Positions 1-5,768 of a stretch of DNA of 5,919 bases are shown here, in pieces. The DNA is from JBHIDQ01 sp046760155 (lineage in GTDB: Bacteria; Chloroflexota; Dehalococcoidia; Dehalococcoidales; RBG-16-60-22), in assembly GCA_046760155.1 (NCBI GenBank), contig JBHIDQ010000091.1, forward strand, positions 1 to 5,919. Direction: 5' to 3'. Numbering within the stretch: the first letter of the stretch is position 1; each line of letters starts with the position of its first letter. A program made the translations under genes and the position numbers. The notes beneath the pieces were generated by a model. It had not been told where the DNA came from and searched no databases. It was given only the letters and a program-made list of their open reading frames with translations.

Positions 1-20
1 CCCAGCTGAGCTACAGCCCC
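1..20 (-). tRNA. tRNA 5' end, partial (probably tRNA-Ala)
   Basis: Read on the minus strand from position 20 down to 1, the sequence gives a 7-nt acceptor arm (GGGGCTG), the TA linker at positions 8-9, the D-stem GCTC and the start of a D-loop (AGCTGGG). This is the standard 5' end of a bacterial tRNA. The acceptor arm and D-loop match the common bacterial tRNA-Ala pattern, but the anticodon lies outside the window, so the amino acid is inferred. The rest of the gene runs off the left edge. A -10 element sits at a suitable distance upstream. Confidence 0.8.
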
Positions 21-34
21 AATCTGCCCCAGTC

Positions 35-43
35 ATTATAGCA
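35..43 (-). promoter_or_regulatory. Extended -10 promoter of the tRNA gene
   Basis: On the minus strand, positions 43 to 35 read TGCTATAAT, a perfect TATAAT box (40-35) preceded by the TGn extension. Transcription would start near position 28, leaving a leader of about 7 nt before the tRNA at 20. No recognisable -35 box lies 16-18 nt upstream, which is acceptable for an extended -10 promoter. Confidence 0.65.
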
Positions 44-84
44 TATTTAATTTGTTTTTATCTCTCTTCATTTCACTATCCTTC

Positions 85-113
85 TTGTCAGCTACCCACA
101 TTGTTGTTATACT
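85..113 (+). promoter_or_regulatory. Sigma70-type promoter of gatB
   Basis: TTGTCA (85-90) and TATACT (108-113) are separated by exactly 17 bp, and each differs from the consensus hexamer at one position. The predicted start is near 120, giving a leader of about 22 nt. A GAGGG ribosome-binding site at 131-135 lies 6 nt before the gatB ATG. The promoter is divergent from the tRNA promoter at 35-43 and probably serves gatB, secG and the SAM hydrolase gene. Confidence 0.7.
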
Positions 114-141
114 AAATGCGTTGTCTTAATGAGGGCAGGCG

Positions 142-1611
142 ATGAATTTTGAGACCATTATCGGGCTGGAGGTTCATGTCCAACTGCTGACCAAGAGTAA
201 AATGTTCTGCGGTTGCAGTGCCGATTATGCCAGCGCACCACCCAATACCCATGTTTGCCCGGTATGCTTGGGCATGCCCGGAGTTCTGCCGGTCATCAAC
301 CAGCAAGCCATAGAATACACCATAATGACAGCTCTGTCCTTGAACTGCACAATATCCGATTATACCAAGTTTGACCGTAAGAACTACCCATATCCTGACC
401 TGATGAAGGGCTATCAGATTTCACAGTATGACTCTCCCATTGGCTGCGGCGGCTGGCTCACTATTGAAGTTGATGGAGAAAAGAAGCAGATAGGCATCAT
501 TCGCGTTCACCTTGAAGAGGACGTCGCCAAACTATTACACCGCACTTCTTCATCCGGAGAAGACTACAGCCTGATTGATGTTAACCGTTCTGGCGTACCA
601 CTGATGGAGATTGTCGGTGAGCCCGATTTGCGTTCCCCGGAGGAAGCTCGGCAGTACCTGATAAAGCTACGTAGTATCCTGCAATATCTGGGGGTGTCCA
701 CCGGGAACATGGAAGAGGGCAGCTTCCGCTGCGATGCTAATATCAGTATTCGGCCGGAAGGTAGCTCGGAGGCGATGGCTAAGGTCGAGGTCAAGAATAT
801 GAATAGCTTCAGGGCAGTCTACCAGGCGATGGACTATGAAGCCAATCGGCAGAGGAAGGCGGTCACTGAGGGTAGGAAACTTATCCAAGAAACCAGGGGC
901 TGGGTAGAGGAGAAGGGTAAAACCGTTGCCCAACGGAGCAAGGAATATGCTCATGACTATCGGTATTTCCCTGAGCCGGACCTCCCGCCATTGGCTATCA
1001 GCCGGGAGTGGGTGGAGGAAATCAGAGCCAAGCTGCCCGAACTACCTGAAGCCAGACGTGACCGATTTGCCACCGAATATGGGCTGCCCCTCTATGATGC
1101 CACCCTGCTCACCAGCTCTAAAGCAATGGCAGATTACTTCGAAGAATCTTTTGAAGAATCTCGCAGAAGTAATATGGGAATTACGGCTAAGGATATAAGC
1201 AACTGGCTTTTGGGGGAAGCCAGTCGTATCATGAATGCCAGAAATATTGATATAAATGAGTTCAGGAAAATAGTTAGCCCTAAGCAGCTTTGCCAGCTAT
1301 TGCGTTTGATACCGACAGGTGCAGTTAGCAGCACAGGTGCCAAGGTAGTATTCGAGGAAATGTCTAGTACCGGGAAAAGCGCTGATGTTATTATTCAAGA
1401 ACGCGGGCTCAGCCAGATCAGTGATACTCAGGAACTTGAAGGCACCGTCATTGAGGTGATAAACTCTAATGCTCAGGCAGTGACCGATTTTAAGTCGGGG
1501 AAGGAGCCGGCGCTTAAGTTTCTGGTCGGGCAGGTGATGAAAGCGACTAAAGGGCGCGCCAATCCGGCACTGGTGCATGAAATACTAAAGAAAAAACTTT
1601 CTGAAGGTTAA
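142..1611 (+). CDS. gatB: Asp-tRNA(Asn)/Glu-tRNA(Gln) amidotransferase subunit B
   Basis: GatB is the tRNA-binding and kinase-like subunit of the GatCAB amidotransferase. It activates the side chain of Glu or Asp mischarged onto tRNA-Gln or tRNA-Asn, so that ammonia from GatA can convert it to Gln or Asn. The 489-residue product has the usual family length. Visible signatures are the opening GLEVHVQL (residues 8-15, metal-site E10 and H12), a zinc knuckle of C23, C25, C39 and C42, the DRKNYPYPDLMKGYQISQ block (78-95), HLEED (123-127), TRGW..EKGKT (251-261) and HDYRYFPEPDLPPL (271-284). The C-terminal YqeY-like tail has FLVGQVMK..KG.ANP near residues 454-471. Small departures from the most common form are DLMKG instead of DLPKG and EEDVAK instead of EEDAGK. 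GAGGG precedes the ATG by 6 nt. gatC and gatA are not in the window. It leads a three-gene cluster with secG 23 bp downstream. Confidence 0.97.
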   Translation: MNFETIIGLEVHVQLLTKSKMFCGCSADYASAPPNTHVCPVCLGMPGVLPVINQQAIEYTIMTALSLNCTISDYTKFDRKNYPYPDLMKGYQISQYDSPIGCGGWLTIEVDGEKKQIGIIRVHLEEDVAKLLHRTSSSGEDYSLIDVNRSGVPLMEIVGEPDLRSPEEARQYLIKLRSILQYLGVSTGNMEEGSFRCDANISIRPEGSSEAMAKVEVKNMNSFRAVYQAMDYEANRQRKAVTEGRKLIQETRGWVEEKGKTVAQRSKEYAHDYRYFPEPDLPPLAISREWVEEIRAKLPELPEARRDRFATEYGLPLYDATLLTSSKAMADYFEESFEESRRSNMGITAKDISNWLLGEASRIMNARNIDINEFRKIVSPKQLCQLLRLIPTGAVSSTGAKVVFEEMSSTGKSADVIIQERGLSQISDTQELEGTVIEVINSNAQAVTDFKSGKEPALKFLVGQVMKATKGRANPALVHEILKKKLSEG

Positions 1612-1634
1612 AATCGGGGGAGAGGGGAAATAAG

Positions 1635-1853
1635 ATGCAAACCTATTTAAGTGTGGCTCAGATAGTACTGGCGATAGCCTTGATGCTGATTATCTTGCTT
1701 CAGGTTCGTGGTGGCGGGCTGGGGGGTATCTTTGGTCAGGCGGATACCGTGTATCGGACGAAACGGGGCGTGGAAAAAACCATGTTTCAGCTTACCATCG
1801 CCCTGGCAGTTCTATTTATTATCATCGCCATAATCTCACTCCGACTTAGCTAG
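1635..1853 (+). CDS. secG: Preprotein translocase subunit SecG
   Basis: SecG is the small accessory membrane subunit of the SecYEG channel and assists protein export. The 72-residue product has the classic two-helix form: a first membrane segment at about residues 4-24, a cytoplasmic loop with LLQ.RGGGLGGIFG (21-34) and Y.TKRG.EK (40-48), and a second membrane segment at about 50-69. The short C-terminus without a charged tail is normal for minimal SecG proteins. A purine-rich GAGGGG (1622-1627) lies 7 nt before the ATG. The gene follows gatB by 23 bp with no terminator, so co-transcription from the gatB promoter is likely. Confidence 0.95.
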   Translation: MQTYLSVAQIVLAIALMLIILLQVRGGGLGGIFGQADTVYRTKRGVEKTMFQLTIALAVLFIIIAIISLRLS

Positions 1854-1882
1854 TAACCGGTTGTCGCAGGGCTGGTAATACG

Positions 1883-2725
1883 ATGAGTGCCATAATCACC
1901 TTGACCACTGATTTTGGCTTGACTGATGCCTACGTCGCGGCGATGAAAGGGATAATCCTCGGCATCAATCCGGAAGCAAAGCTAGTTGATATTTGCCACA
2001 CGATTAAACCCCAGAATATCTCCCAGGCAGCCTTTGTCCTGAGCACTGCGTATAAATTCTTCCCCCAGCGCACCATCCATGTGGTGGTCGTTGACCCCGG
2101 GGTTGGTACCGAGCGAAGGGCGATTATTCTGAGGACTTCCTTGGCTGACTTCGTCGCCCCCGATAATGGTGTTTTGAGTTACGTGATACAGGATTTTCTT
2201 CAACCCCACCCCCTTCAAACTACTCCCATTGAGCAACCGCAGCCGGTTGTGCTTCCACCTGAGCTGGAGGCGGTGGCAATTACCAAACCTGAGTTCTGGC
2301 GGTCACCAGTTAGCACTACTTTTCATGGGCGTGATATCTTTGCCCCGGTAGCCGCCCGACTATCTTTAGGTTCCCCATCAACCGACTTTGGCGAGACAAT
2401 AAATTCTCTTACCGTGTTACCACTAACTCATTCGTATTGGGTACAGGATAACATACTGGTCGGGCGTATCCTTCATATTGATAATTTCGGCAATCTTATT
2501 ACTGATATTAGGAGTGAAGACCTTCCGCCGACCAAGCAGACAATAACTATCGAGGTTGGTGGTCAGTTCATCTCTGGATTAAGCCGCACCTATGAGGAAG
2601 GCAAGGGGCTACTTGCCCTCATCGGCAGTAGCGGCTACCTGGAAATATCACTAAAAGGAGGTGATGCCGGTACCTTTCTTAATGCCGAAGTGGGTGGTGA
2701 GGTAAAAATTAGGCTGGGAAACTAA
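1883..2725 (+). CDS. SAM hydroxide adenosyltransferase (DUF62/SAM_HAT family)
   Basis: Enzymes of this family split S-adenosylmethionine into adenosine and methionine using a water-derived hydroxide; relatives are the fluorinase and chlorinase. The 280-residue product shows TLTTDFG..DAYVAAMKG (residues 6-23), VVDPGVGTERR (69-79), APDNGVLS (92-99), TTFHGRDIFAPVAA (145-158), HIDNFGNLITDI (198-209) and SSGYLEI (249-255). Asp71, Arg78 and His148 match the Asp-Arg-His triad described for the hydroxide-using enzymes, which argues against a halogenase. Residues about 105-140 form a Pro/Gln-rich stretch that looks longer than in compact archaeal members. The ATG lies 29 bp after secG; its ribosome-binding site is weak (AGGG at 1869-1872, about 10 nt away), so coupling to upstream translation may matter. 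The physiological role of the family is unsettled; SAM or halide housekeeping is usually proposed. Confidence 0.93.
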   Translation: MSAIITLTTDFGLTDAYVAAMKGIILGINPEAKLVDICHTIKPQNISQAAFVLSTAYKFFPQRTIHVVVVDPGVGTERRAIILRTSLADFVAPDNGVLSYVIQDFLQPHPLQTTPIEQPQPVVLPPELEAVAITKPEFWRSPVSTTFHGRDIFAPVAARLSLGSPSTDFGETINSLTVLPLTHSYWVQDNILVGRILHIDNFGNLITDIRSEDLPPTKQTITIEVGGQFISGLSRTYEEGKGLLALIGSSGYLEISLKGGDAGTFLNAEVGGEVKIRLGN

Positions 2726-2755
2726 TAAATTGTCCTATTTTTAACCTCTAGGCTA

Positions 2756-2784
2756 TTGACAAATTACAATTTGTCTGCTACTCT
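2756..2784 (+). promoter_or_regulatory. Promoter of the zinc-ribbon gene
   Basis: A consensus TTGACA (2756-2761) is followed after 17 bp by TACTCT (2779-2784), which carries the TGn extension (2776-2778) of an extended -10. Predicted start near 2791, giving a leader of about 27 nt before the ATG at 2818. No hairpin terminator is seen between the preceding stop (2725) and this promoter, so read-through from the upstream cluster may add to expression. Confidence 0.6.
2758..2775 (+). promoter_or_regulatory. 18-bp palindrome in the promoter, candidate operator
   Basis: GACAAATT and AATTTGTC form a perfect 8-bp inverted repeat around a 2-bp centre (AC). It covers four bases of the -35 box and most of the spacer, a position where a bound dimeric repressor would block RNA polymerase. 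Size and AT-richness are like sites of MarR-type or similar winged-helix dimers, but no regulator is encoded nearby, so the binding protein is unknown. A 2-nt loop and no following T-run make an RNA terminator unlikely. Confidence 0.5.
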
Positions 2785-2817
2785 GCTTCACAAGAACTAA
2801 TATAAGGAGGTCGAAAA

Positions 2818-2961
2818 ATGCCTCAAGCTTACTGCATGAAGTGTCGGAAAAAGGTTGAGATTAGGAATCCTCAATCGGTGACCCTAAAGAATAAACGCCC
2901 GGCAACACAGGGGTCATGCCCCAACTGTGGTACCAAAGTATTCCGCATCGGGAAGGGGTAA
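2818..2961 (+). CDS. Small zinc-ribbon protein, DUF5679-like (47 aa)
   Basis: The ATG at 2818 opens a 47-residue frame ending with TAA at 2959-2961. The product starts MPQAYCMKCRKKVEI and carries two zinc knuckles: C6-x2-C9 and C34-x2-C37 (SCPNCGTKVFRIGKG at the end). Central VTLKNKRPATQG links them. Length, the two CxxC pairs and the GT.VFRIGK ending match the family I recall as DUF5679, whose members are tiny and uncharacterised. A nearly ideal AAGGAGG (2804-2810) lies 7 nt before the ATG. It has its own promoter with an overlapping palindrome, so it is probably a separately controlled single gene. It is rich in Lys/Arg; nucleic-acid or protein binding is possible, but the function is unknown. 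Confidence 0.88.
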   Translation: MPQAYCMKCRKKVEIRNPQSVTLKNKRPATQGSCPNCGTKVFRIGKG

Positions 2962-3023
2962 AAATTTAATCCAACCTTCTGGGAACTCTATATTTAAGCA
3001 TTATCTAAATTTAACGGCAGTTT

Positions 3024-3078
3024 GGCAGCACAAGGGGCTTGATTTTGAGTTTTACCCTAAACAAGCCCAACGGCTGTC
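3024..3078 (+). other. Predicted stem-loop in the 2962-3241 intergenic region
   Basis: GGGCTTG (3035-3041) pairs perfectly with CAAGCCC (3062-3068). A second, outer helix of six pairs with one G-U joins 3024-3029 to 3073-3078 across an asymmetric internal loop. There is no T-run after it, so it is not an intrinsic terminator. It could be part of a structured 3' UTR, a small RNA or a leader. It matches no RNA family I recognise. The region 2962-3023 holds nothing I can name. Confidence 0.3.
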
Positions 3079-3097
3079 CACATATAATTAATCCTCA

Positions 3098-3146
3098 TCG
3101 GTTATGGGTTGTTGCTCATAGCTAGAAGTAGTATGGTGATAACCGA
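3098..3146 (+). promoter_or_regulatory. Possible antiterminator pairing upstream of the terminator
   Basis: TCGGTTAT (3098-3105) is perfectly complementary to ATAACCGA (3139-3146). The second segment includes the first six bases of the terminator's 5' arm (from 3141), so the two helices cannot both be complete. This is the arrangement expected of a transcription attenuator, but an 8-bp match may also be chance. No riboswitch family or T-box signature was recognised. Confidence 0.3.
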
Positions 3147-3179
3147 AGGCATTGTCGCTGGCAGTGCCTTCGGTTTTTT
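3141..3179 (+). terminator. Strong Rho-independent terminator
   Basis: AACCGAAGGCA (3141-3151) pairs perfectly with TGCCTTCGGTT (3165-3175). Three further inner pairs, one a G-U, extend the stem to 14 bp with a 7-nt loop. Six T residues at 3174-3179 overlap the end of the stem. The T-run is on the plus strand only, so it ends rightward transcription. It lies 180 bp after the zinc-ribbon stop, so it ends that transcript with a long 3' UTR, or ends a short RNA started inside the gap, or acts as an attenuator for the UbiA gene. Confidence 0.85.
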
Positions 3180-3187
3180 GGTATAAT
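3179..3187 (+). promoter_or_regulatory. Extended -10 promoter of the UbiA gene
   Basis: TGGTATAAT (3179-3187) is a perfect TATAAT with the TGn extension, beginning at the last base of the terminator's T-run. No good -35 box lies at 16-18 bp, where the terminator's loop and 3' arm fall. Transcription would start near 3194, giving a leader of about 48 nt that can fold a weak 6-bp hairpin (3194-3199 with 3212-3217). Confidence 0.55.
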
Positions 3188-3241
3188 CAATTAGCTATCA
3201 TCACTATTGGCGATAGCCCAGAATAATAAAGGAGAGACGAG

Positions 3242-4285
3242 ATGGGAGAAACTCTTTCAACTAGGCGGCAGCTACTTTCCTGGCTTACTCTGTTTCGTTT
3301 AGGCGCCACGGCACGAGGGGTGCTTCCCTTCCTTCTCGGCGCAGTCATTGCTTGGAGCCAGGGAAATCCAATTAATTTGGTGGTATTGGCCCTTTCATCA
3401 GTAGCCGTTACCTTTATCATGCTGATGACCTTCTTGATTAACGAATATTACGACTACGAAGCTGACCTGATAAATAAAGAATTTCATCGACTCTCTGGTG
3501 GCAGCCGGGTTTTGCCTATGGGGCTTGTCCCCAGGCGGCAATCACTAATTGCGGCTTACGTTTGTCTCTCTATTGCCGTGGCTATCGGGCTCTTGCTCCA
3601 GTTCTATTACCAAACTGGTCCTTTTACTATCCCTCTCGGTGCGGTGGCTATCTTCATTGGCTATTTCTATACCGCCAAGCCTTTCCGTTGGTCATACCAC
3701 GGGCTAGGGGAAATAGCGATCTGGTTTTCCTGTGGCTGGCTGGCAACCTTTACCGGCTACTACCTTCAGACCGGACACTTTGATATGGTTACCACTCTGG
3801 CCGCTTTGCCGGGAGCCACCAGTGTCTTCTTGCTCATTCTGATAAATGAAATCCCGGATATTAATGCCGATCGGGCGGTTGGGAAAAGGAATTTGGCGGT
3901 TAGGCTGGGGAGAGAAAGGGCTGCCATTTTATATAGCGTAGTTCTAATATTATGCTATCTTAATATCATCGTGATTATCTTTTTCGGTGTACCTCCAATT
4001 ACCGCATTTCTGTCTCTCATCCTGGTGCCGCTGATTATCTGGAATATTAGGACCATTAGAAGACGCGGTTTAGGCACCGTAGAGATACAGGAAGGGCTGA
4101 GCCTGAGAACCATGCTCATTGACCACTTGATAACCATTATCTATACCATCGGCTTTATCATTGCCGGGTTAAGCTTAATCACCATAAGAATAGATTACTT
4201 AATCATACTGGCCGTTGCTTACGTTTTTGTCTTTGCACTGGAAGGATTAGGACTATTTTCCTCAAAAATAGTTACACAGCAGTAA
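3242..4285 (+). CDS. UbiA-family membrane prenyltransferase
   Basis: UbiA-family enzymes move a polyprenyl chain from its diphosphate onto an acceptor (benzoate or naphthoate quinone precursors, haem, chlorophyllide, glycerol-phosphate lipids) inside the membrane. This 347-residue product has both Asp-rich metal-diphosphate motifs: N67-x3-D71-x3-D75 (NEYYDYEAD) and N202-x3-D206-x3-D210 (NEIPDINAD). The second is followed by GKRNLAVRLGRE (214-225), which resembles MenA-type 1,4-dihydroxy-2-naphthoate prenyltransferases. About nine hydrophobic segments are visible, roughly at residues 27-40, 46-66, 104-120, 128-144, 156-174, 188-203, 228-249, 252-268 and 293-338 (the last probably two helices). 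AAGGAG at 3229-3234 sits 7 nt before the ATG. No other quinone-pathway gene is in the window, so the acceptor is undetermined. The radical SAM gene follows on the same strand and is probably co-transcribed. Confidence 0.9.
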   Translation: MGETLSTRRQLLSWLTLFRLGATARGVLPFLLGAVIAWSQGNPINLVVLALSSVAVTFIMLMTFLINEYYDYEADLINKEFHRLSGGSRVLPMGLVPRRQSLIAAYVCLSIAVAIGLLLQFYYQTGPFTIPLGAVAIFIGYFYTAKPFRWSYHGLGEIAIWFSCGWLATFTGYYLQTGHFDMVTTLAALPGATSVFLLILINEIPDINADRAVGKRNLAVRLGRERAAILYSVVLILCYLNIIVIIFFGVPPITAFLSLILVPLIIWNIRTIRRRGLGTVEIQEGLSLRTMLIDHLITIIYTIGFIIAGLSLITIRIDYLIILAVAYVFVFALEGLGLFSSKIVTQQ

Positions 4286-4353
4286 AACCTTTCTACTGGC
4301 CGCCCACACTGATACTACGGCAGGCAGCCAGCGCTGTATTCTTTGGCTATCTG

Positions 4354-5481
4354 GTGGGTTGGCGGAAGCTCCCTCATTGGCTGATGAAAGGCAATAAAAC
4401 ATTGCCGACCGCGGCGGGAGCCATCGGTATGGGCTGCATTGGCTTTCCCATTCACCCGGTATGGGAGGTAACCAACACCTGCAACCTCAAGTGTGAGCAG
4501 TGCCATGCCAGCTCAGGTAAGCCCCTTCCCCATGAACTGAATACCGAAGAGGGTAAAAGGCTGCTGGAAGGTATGGCAGCGATAGGTGAGTTCCGCATGC
4601 TCGCCTTGGGTGGCGGCGAGCCACTGGCCAGGCCCGATATCTTTGAACTGGTCGCTTACGCCCGGAGCCTGGGACTGGAAATATCAATTGCCACCAACGG
4701 CACTTTGCTTACCCCTGAGATGGCGAGGGAATTCAAAAGGATGGGAGTGGCCAACATTGCGGTGGGACTTAATGCCAATGACGAACTGATTCATGAGCAA
4801 ATCACCCGCGTTCCCGGCTCATTTGCCAAATCGAAACAGGGTATTTACGCCACTCTCGAAGTCGGGCTGAACCTGCAAATCAATACTACCGTAATGAAAG
4901 AAAATCGGACGGCTATCCCGGGACTCCTTGATTTCGCTTCTGAGGTTGATGCCCAGATTGTGCTGCTGTATCAATTGGTACCTGAGGGTAGAGGAGATGA
5001 GGAGATGGAACTATCGATGAGAGAATACCGGGCATTGACCGAGATGGTGGCGGAGCAGCAGAAAACAAATCGAGCCATAATCGAGCCAACCTGTTCTCCT
5101 CAGTATTGGGCGTATCTGATGAATCGGAATGGCAATAAACCGTCAAGACTGAAGATGAAGCTGGCGGAAACCCTTTTCAAGGGATGTGTCGCCGGCAATG
5201 GTCTGTGCTACATCAAGCCCGATGGCGAGGTCTGGCCATGTCCCTTTGTCCCCCTCAGTGCCGGAAATGTGCGCCAGCAGTCGTTGGATAAAATTTGGTA
5301 TGAATCAGAGCTCTTTAGTCACCTGCGGGATAGGGAAAGACTGACCGGAGAAAAATGTGGCTCTTGCCGCTTTAAATATATCTGTGGTGGTTGCCGGGGG
5401 CGGGCTTATGCCCATTCCGGTGATTATCTGGGGGATGACCCGCTGTGCTTTCTCTATTCCACCACCACCCCAGTTCCGTAG
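4354..5481 (+). CDS. Radical SAM/SPASM protein, NirJ/AhbC/AhbD-like (start uncertain)
   Basis: The protein binds a radical SAM [4Fe-4S] cluster through C43-x3-C47-x2-C50 (TNTCNLKCEQC) and has the SAM-contacting GGGEP (86-90). Its C-terminal SPASM-type region is rich in Cys: C278, C285, C296, C335, C338, C344, C347 and C365, with PDGEVWPC (289-296), CGGCRGRA (344-351) and GDDPLC (360-365). Together with C247 in PTCSPQY, this resembles the tetrapyrrole-modifying NirJ, AhbC and AhbD proteins more than peptide-modifying SPASM enzymes; the substrate is unknown. At 375 residues the length fits that group. The GTG at 4354 gives the longest frame from a standard start codon but has no Shine-Dalgarno sequence. 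ATG 4429 has GGGAG 8 nt upstream and would still keep the CxxxCxxC site; ATG 4384 is a third option. The frame also stays open upstream into the UbiA gene. The last 28 bp overlap the convergent YbjQ gene. Confidence 0.87.
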   Translation: MGWRKLPHWLMKGNKTLPTAAGAIGMGCIGFPIHPVWEVTNTCNLKCEQCHASSGKPLPHELNTEEGKRLLEGMAAIGEFRMLALGGGEPLARPDIFELVAYARSLGLEISIATNGTLLTPEMAREFKRMGVANIAVGLNANDELIHEQITRVPGSFAKSKQGIYATLEVGLNLQINTTVMKENRTAIPGLLDFASEVDAQIVLLYQLVPEGRGDEEMELSMREYRALTEMVAEQQKTNRAIIEPTCSPQYWAYLMNRNGNKPSRLKMKLAETLFKGCVAGNGLCYIKPDGEVWPCPFVPLSAGNVRQQSLDKIWYESELFSHLRDRERLTGEKCGSCRFKYICGGCRGRAYAHSGDYLGDDPLCFLYSTTTPVP

Positions 5482-5768
5482 GCAAGTATCTCAGATGCGC
5501 CGCCCATTATCATTGAAGTGGTAAACCTCAGGCAGATAATGGCATTAGCCCCTTGCCTCTCTGCATCCTCCACCATCCGCTGAATAGCTTGTTCCCTGGC
5601 TTCAGCCATCATCTTGGTGTATTCAGTTACCTCACCACCCACCATCGCCCTCAGCCCAGCCAGAATGTCCCTGCCCAGGTGCCTGGCCCTGATAGTGTTG
5701 CCCTTCACCCAGCCTACAGTCTTGACAATCTTCTTGCCCTCTACCTGGTCTGAAGTAGTAATAATCAT
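5454..5768 (-). CDS. YbjQ/UPF0145 family protein
   Basis: The 104-residue product has the length and motifs of the YbjQ (UPF0145, DUF74) family: IITTSDQVEGKKIVKTVGWV.G (residues 2-23), R.LGRDILAGLRAMVGGE (29-46), YT (50-51), GANAIICLRFTTS (73-85) and EILAYGTGV (93-101). Members form small beta-rich oligomers sometimes labelled as heavy-metal binding, but no firm function is known. The start is well supported: AAGGGGG (minus strand, 5782-5776) lies 7 nt before the ATG. That ATG overlaps the stop of the upstream gene as ATGA, so the two are probably translationally coupled. The 3' end runs 28 bp into the radical SAM gene on the other strand. Confidence 0.92.
   Translation of the reverse strand: MIITTSDQVEGKKIVKTVGWVKGNTIRARHLGRDILAGLRAMVGGEVTEYTKMMAEAREQAIQRMVEDAERQGANAIICLRFTTSMIMGGASEILAYGTGVVVE

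Noticed and set aside
667..954. Long open frame on the minus strand inside gatB.
   Set aside because: It is antisense to strongly conserved GatB coding sequence, lacks a ribosome-binding site and resembles no protein family.
1883..2725. Possible fluorinase or chlorinase (halogenating relative of the SAM hydrolase).
   Set aside because: Asp71, Arg78 and His148 within VVDPGVGTERR and TFHGRD match the hydroxide-using group; the halogenases have a different motif in place of FHGRD.
3083..3088. TATAAT as a firm promoter for a small RNA ending at the 3141-3179 terminator.
   Set aside because: No -35 box at 16-18 bp and no TGn extension, so it is mentioned only as part of the intergenic finding, not as a feature.
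3104..3121. Mini-frame ATG GGT TGT TGC TCA TAG (M-G-C-C-S), considered as a leader peptide for attenuation.
   Set aside because: There is no ribosome-binding site before it, and a five-codon frame is readily due to chance.
3194..3217. GCTATC/GATAGC hairpin in the UbiA leader as a regulatory structure.
   Set aside because: Only 6 bp with a 12-nt loop and it leaves the ribosome-binding site free; too weak to claim.
4586..4789. Second plus-strand open frame inside the radical SAM gene.
   Set aside because: It is an alternative reading of the conserved GGGEP region, with no family resemblance.
5504..5542. Perfect 8-bp inverted repeat CCATTATC/GATAATGG near the convergent gene ends, considered as a bidirectional terminator.
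   Set aside because: It lies within the conserved coding part of the YbjQ gene (around the SMIMGG residues), has a 23-nt loop, and no T-run follows on either strand.
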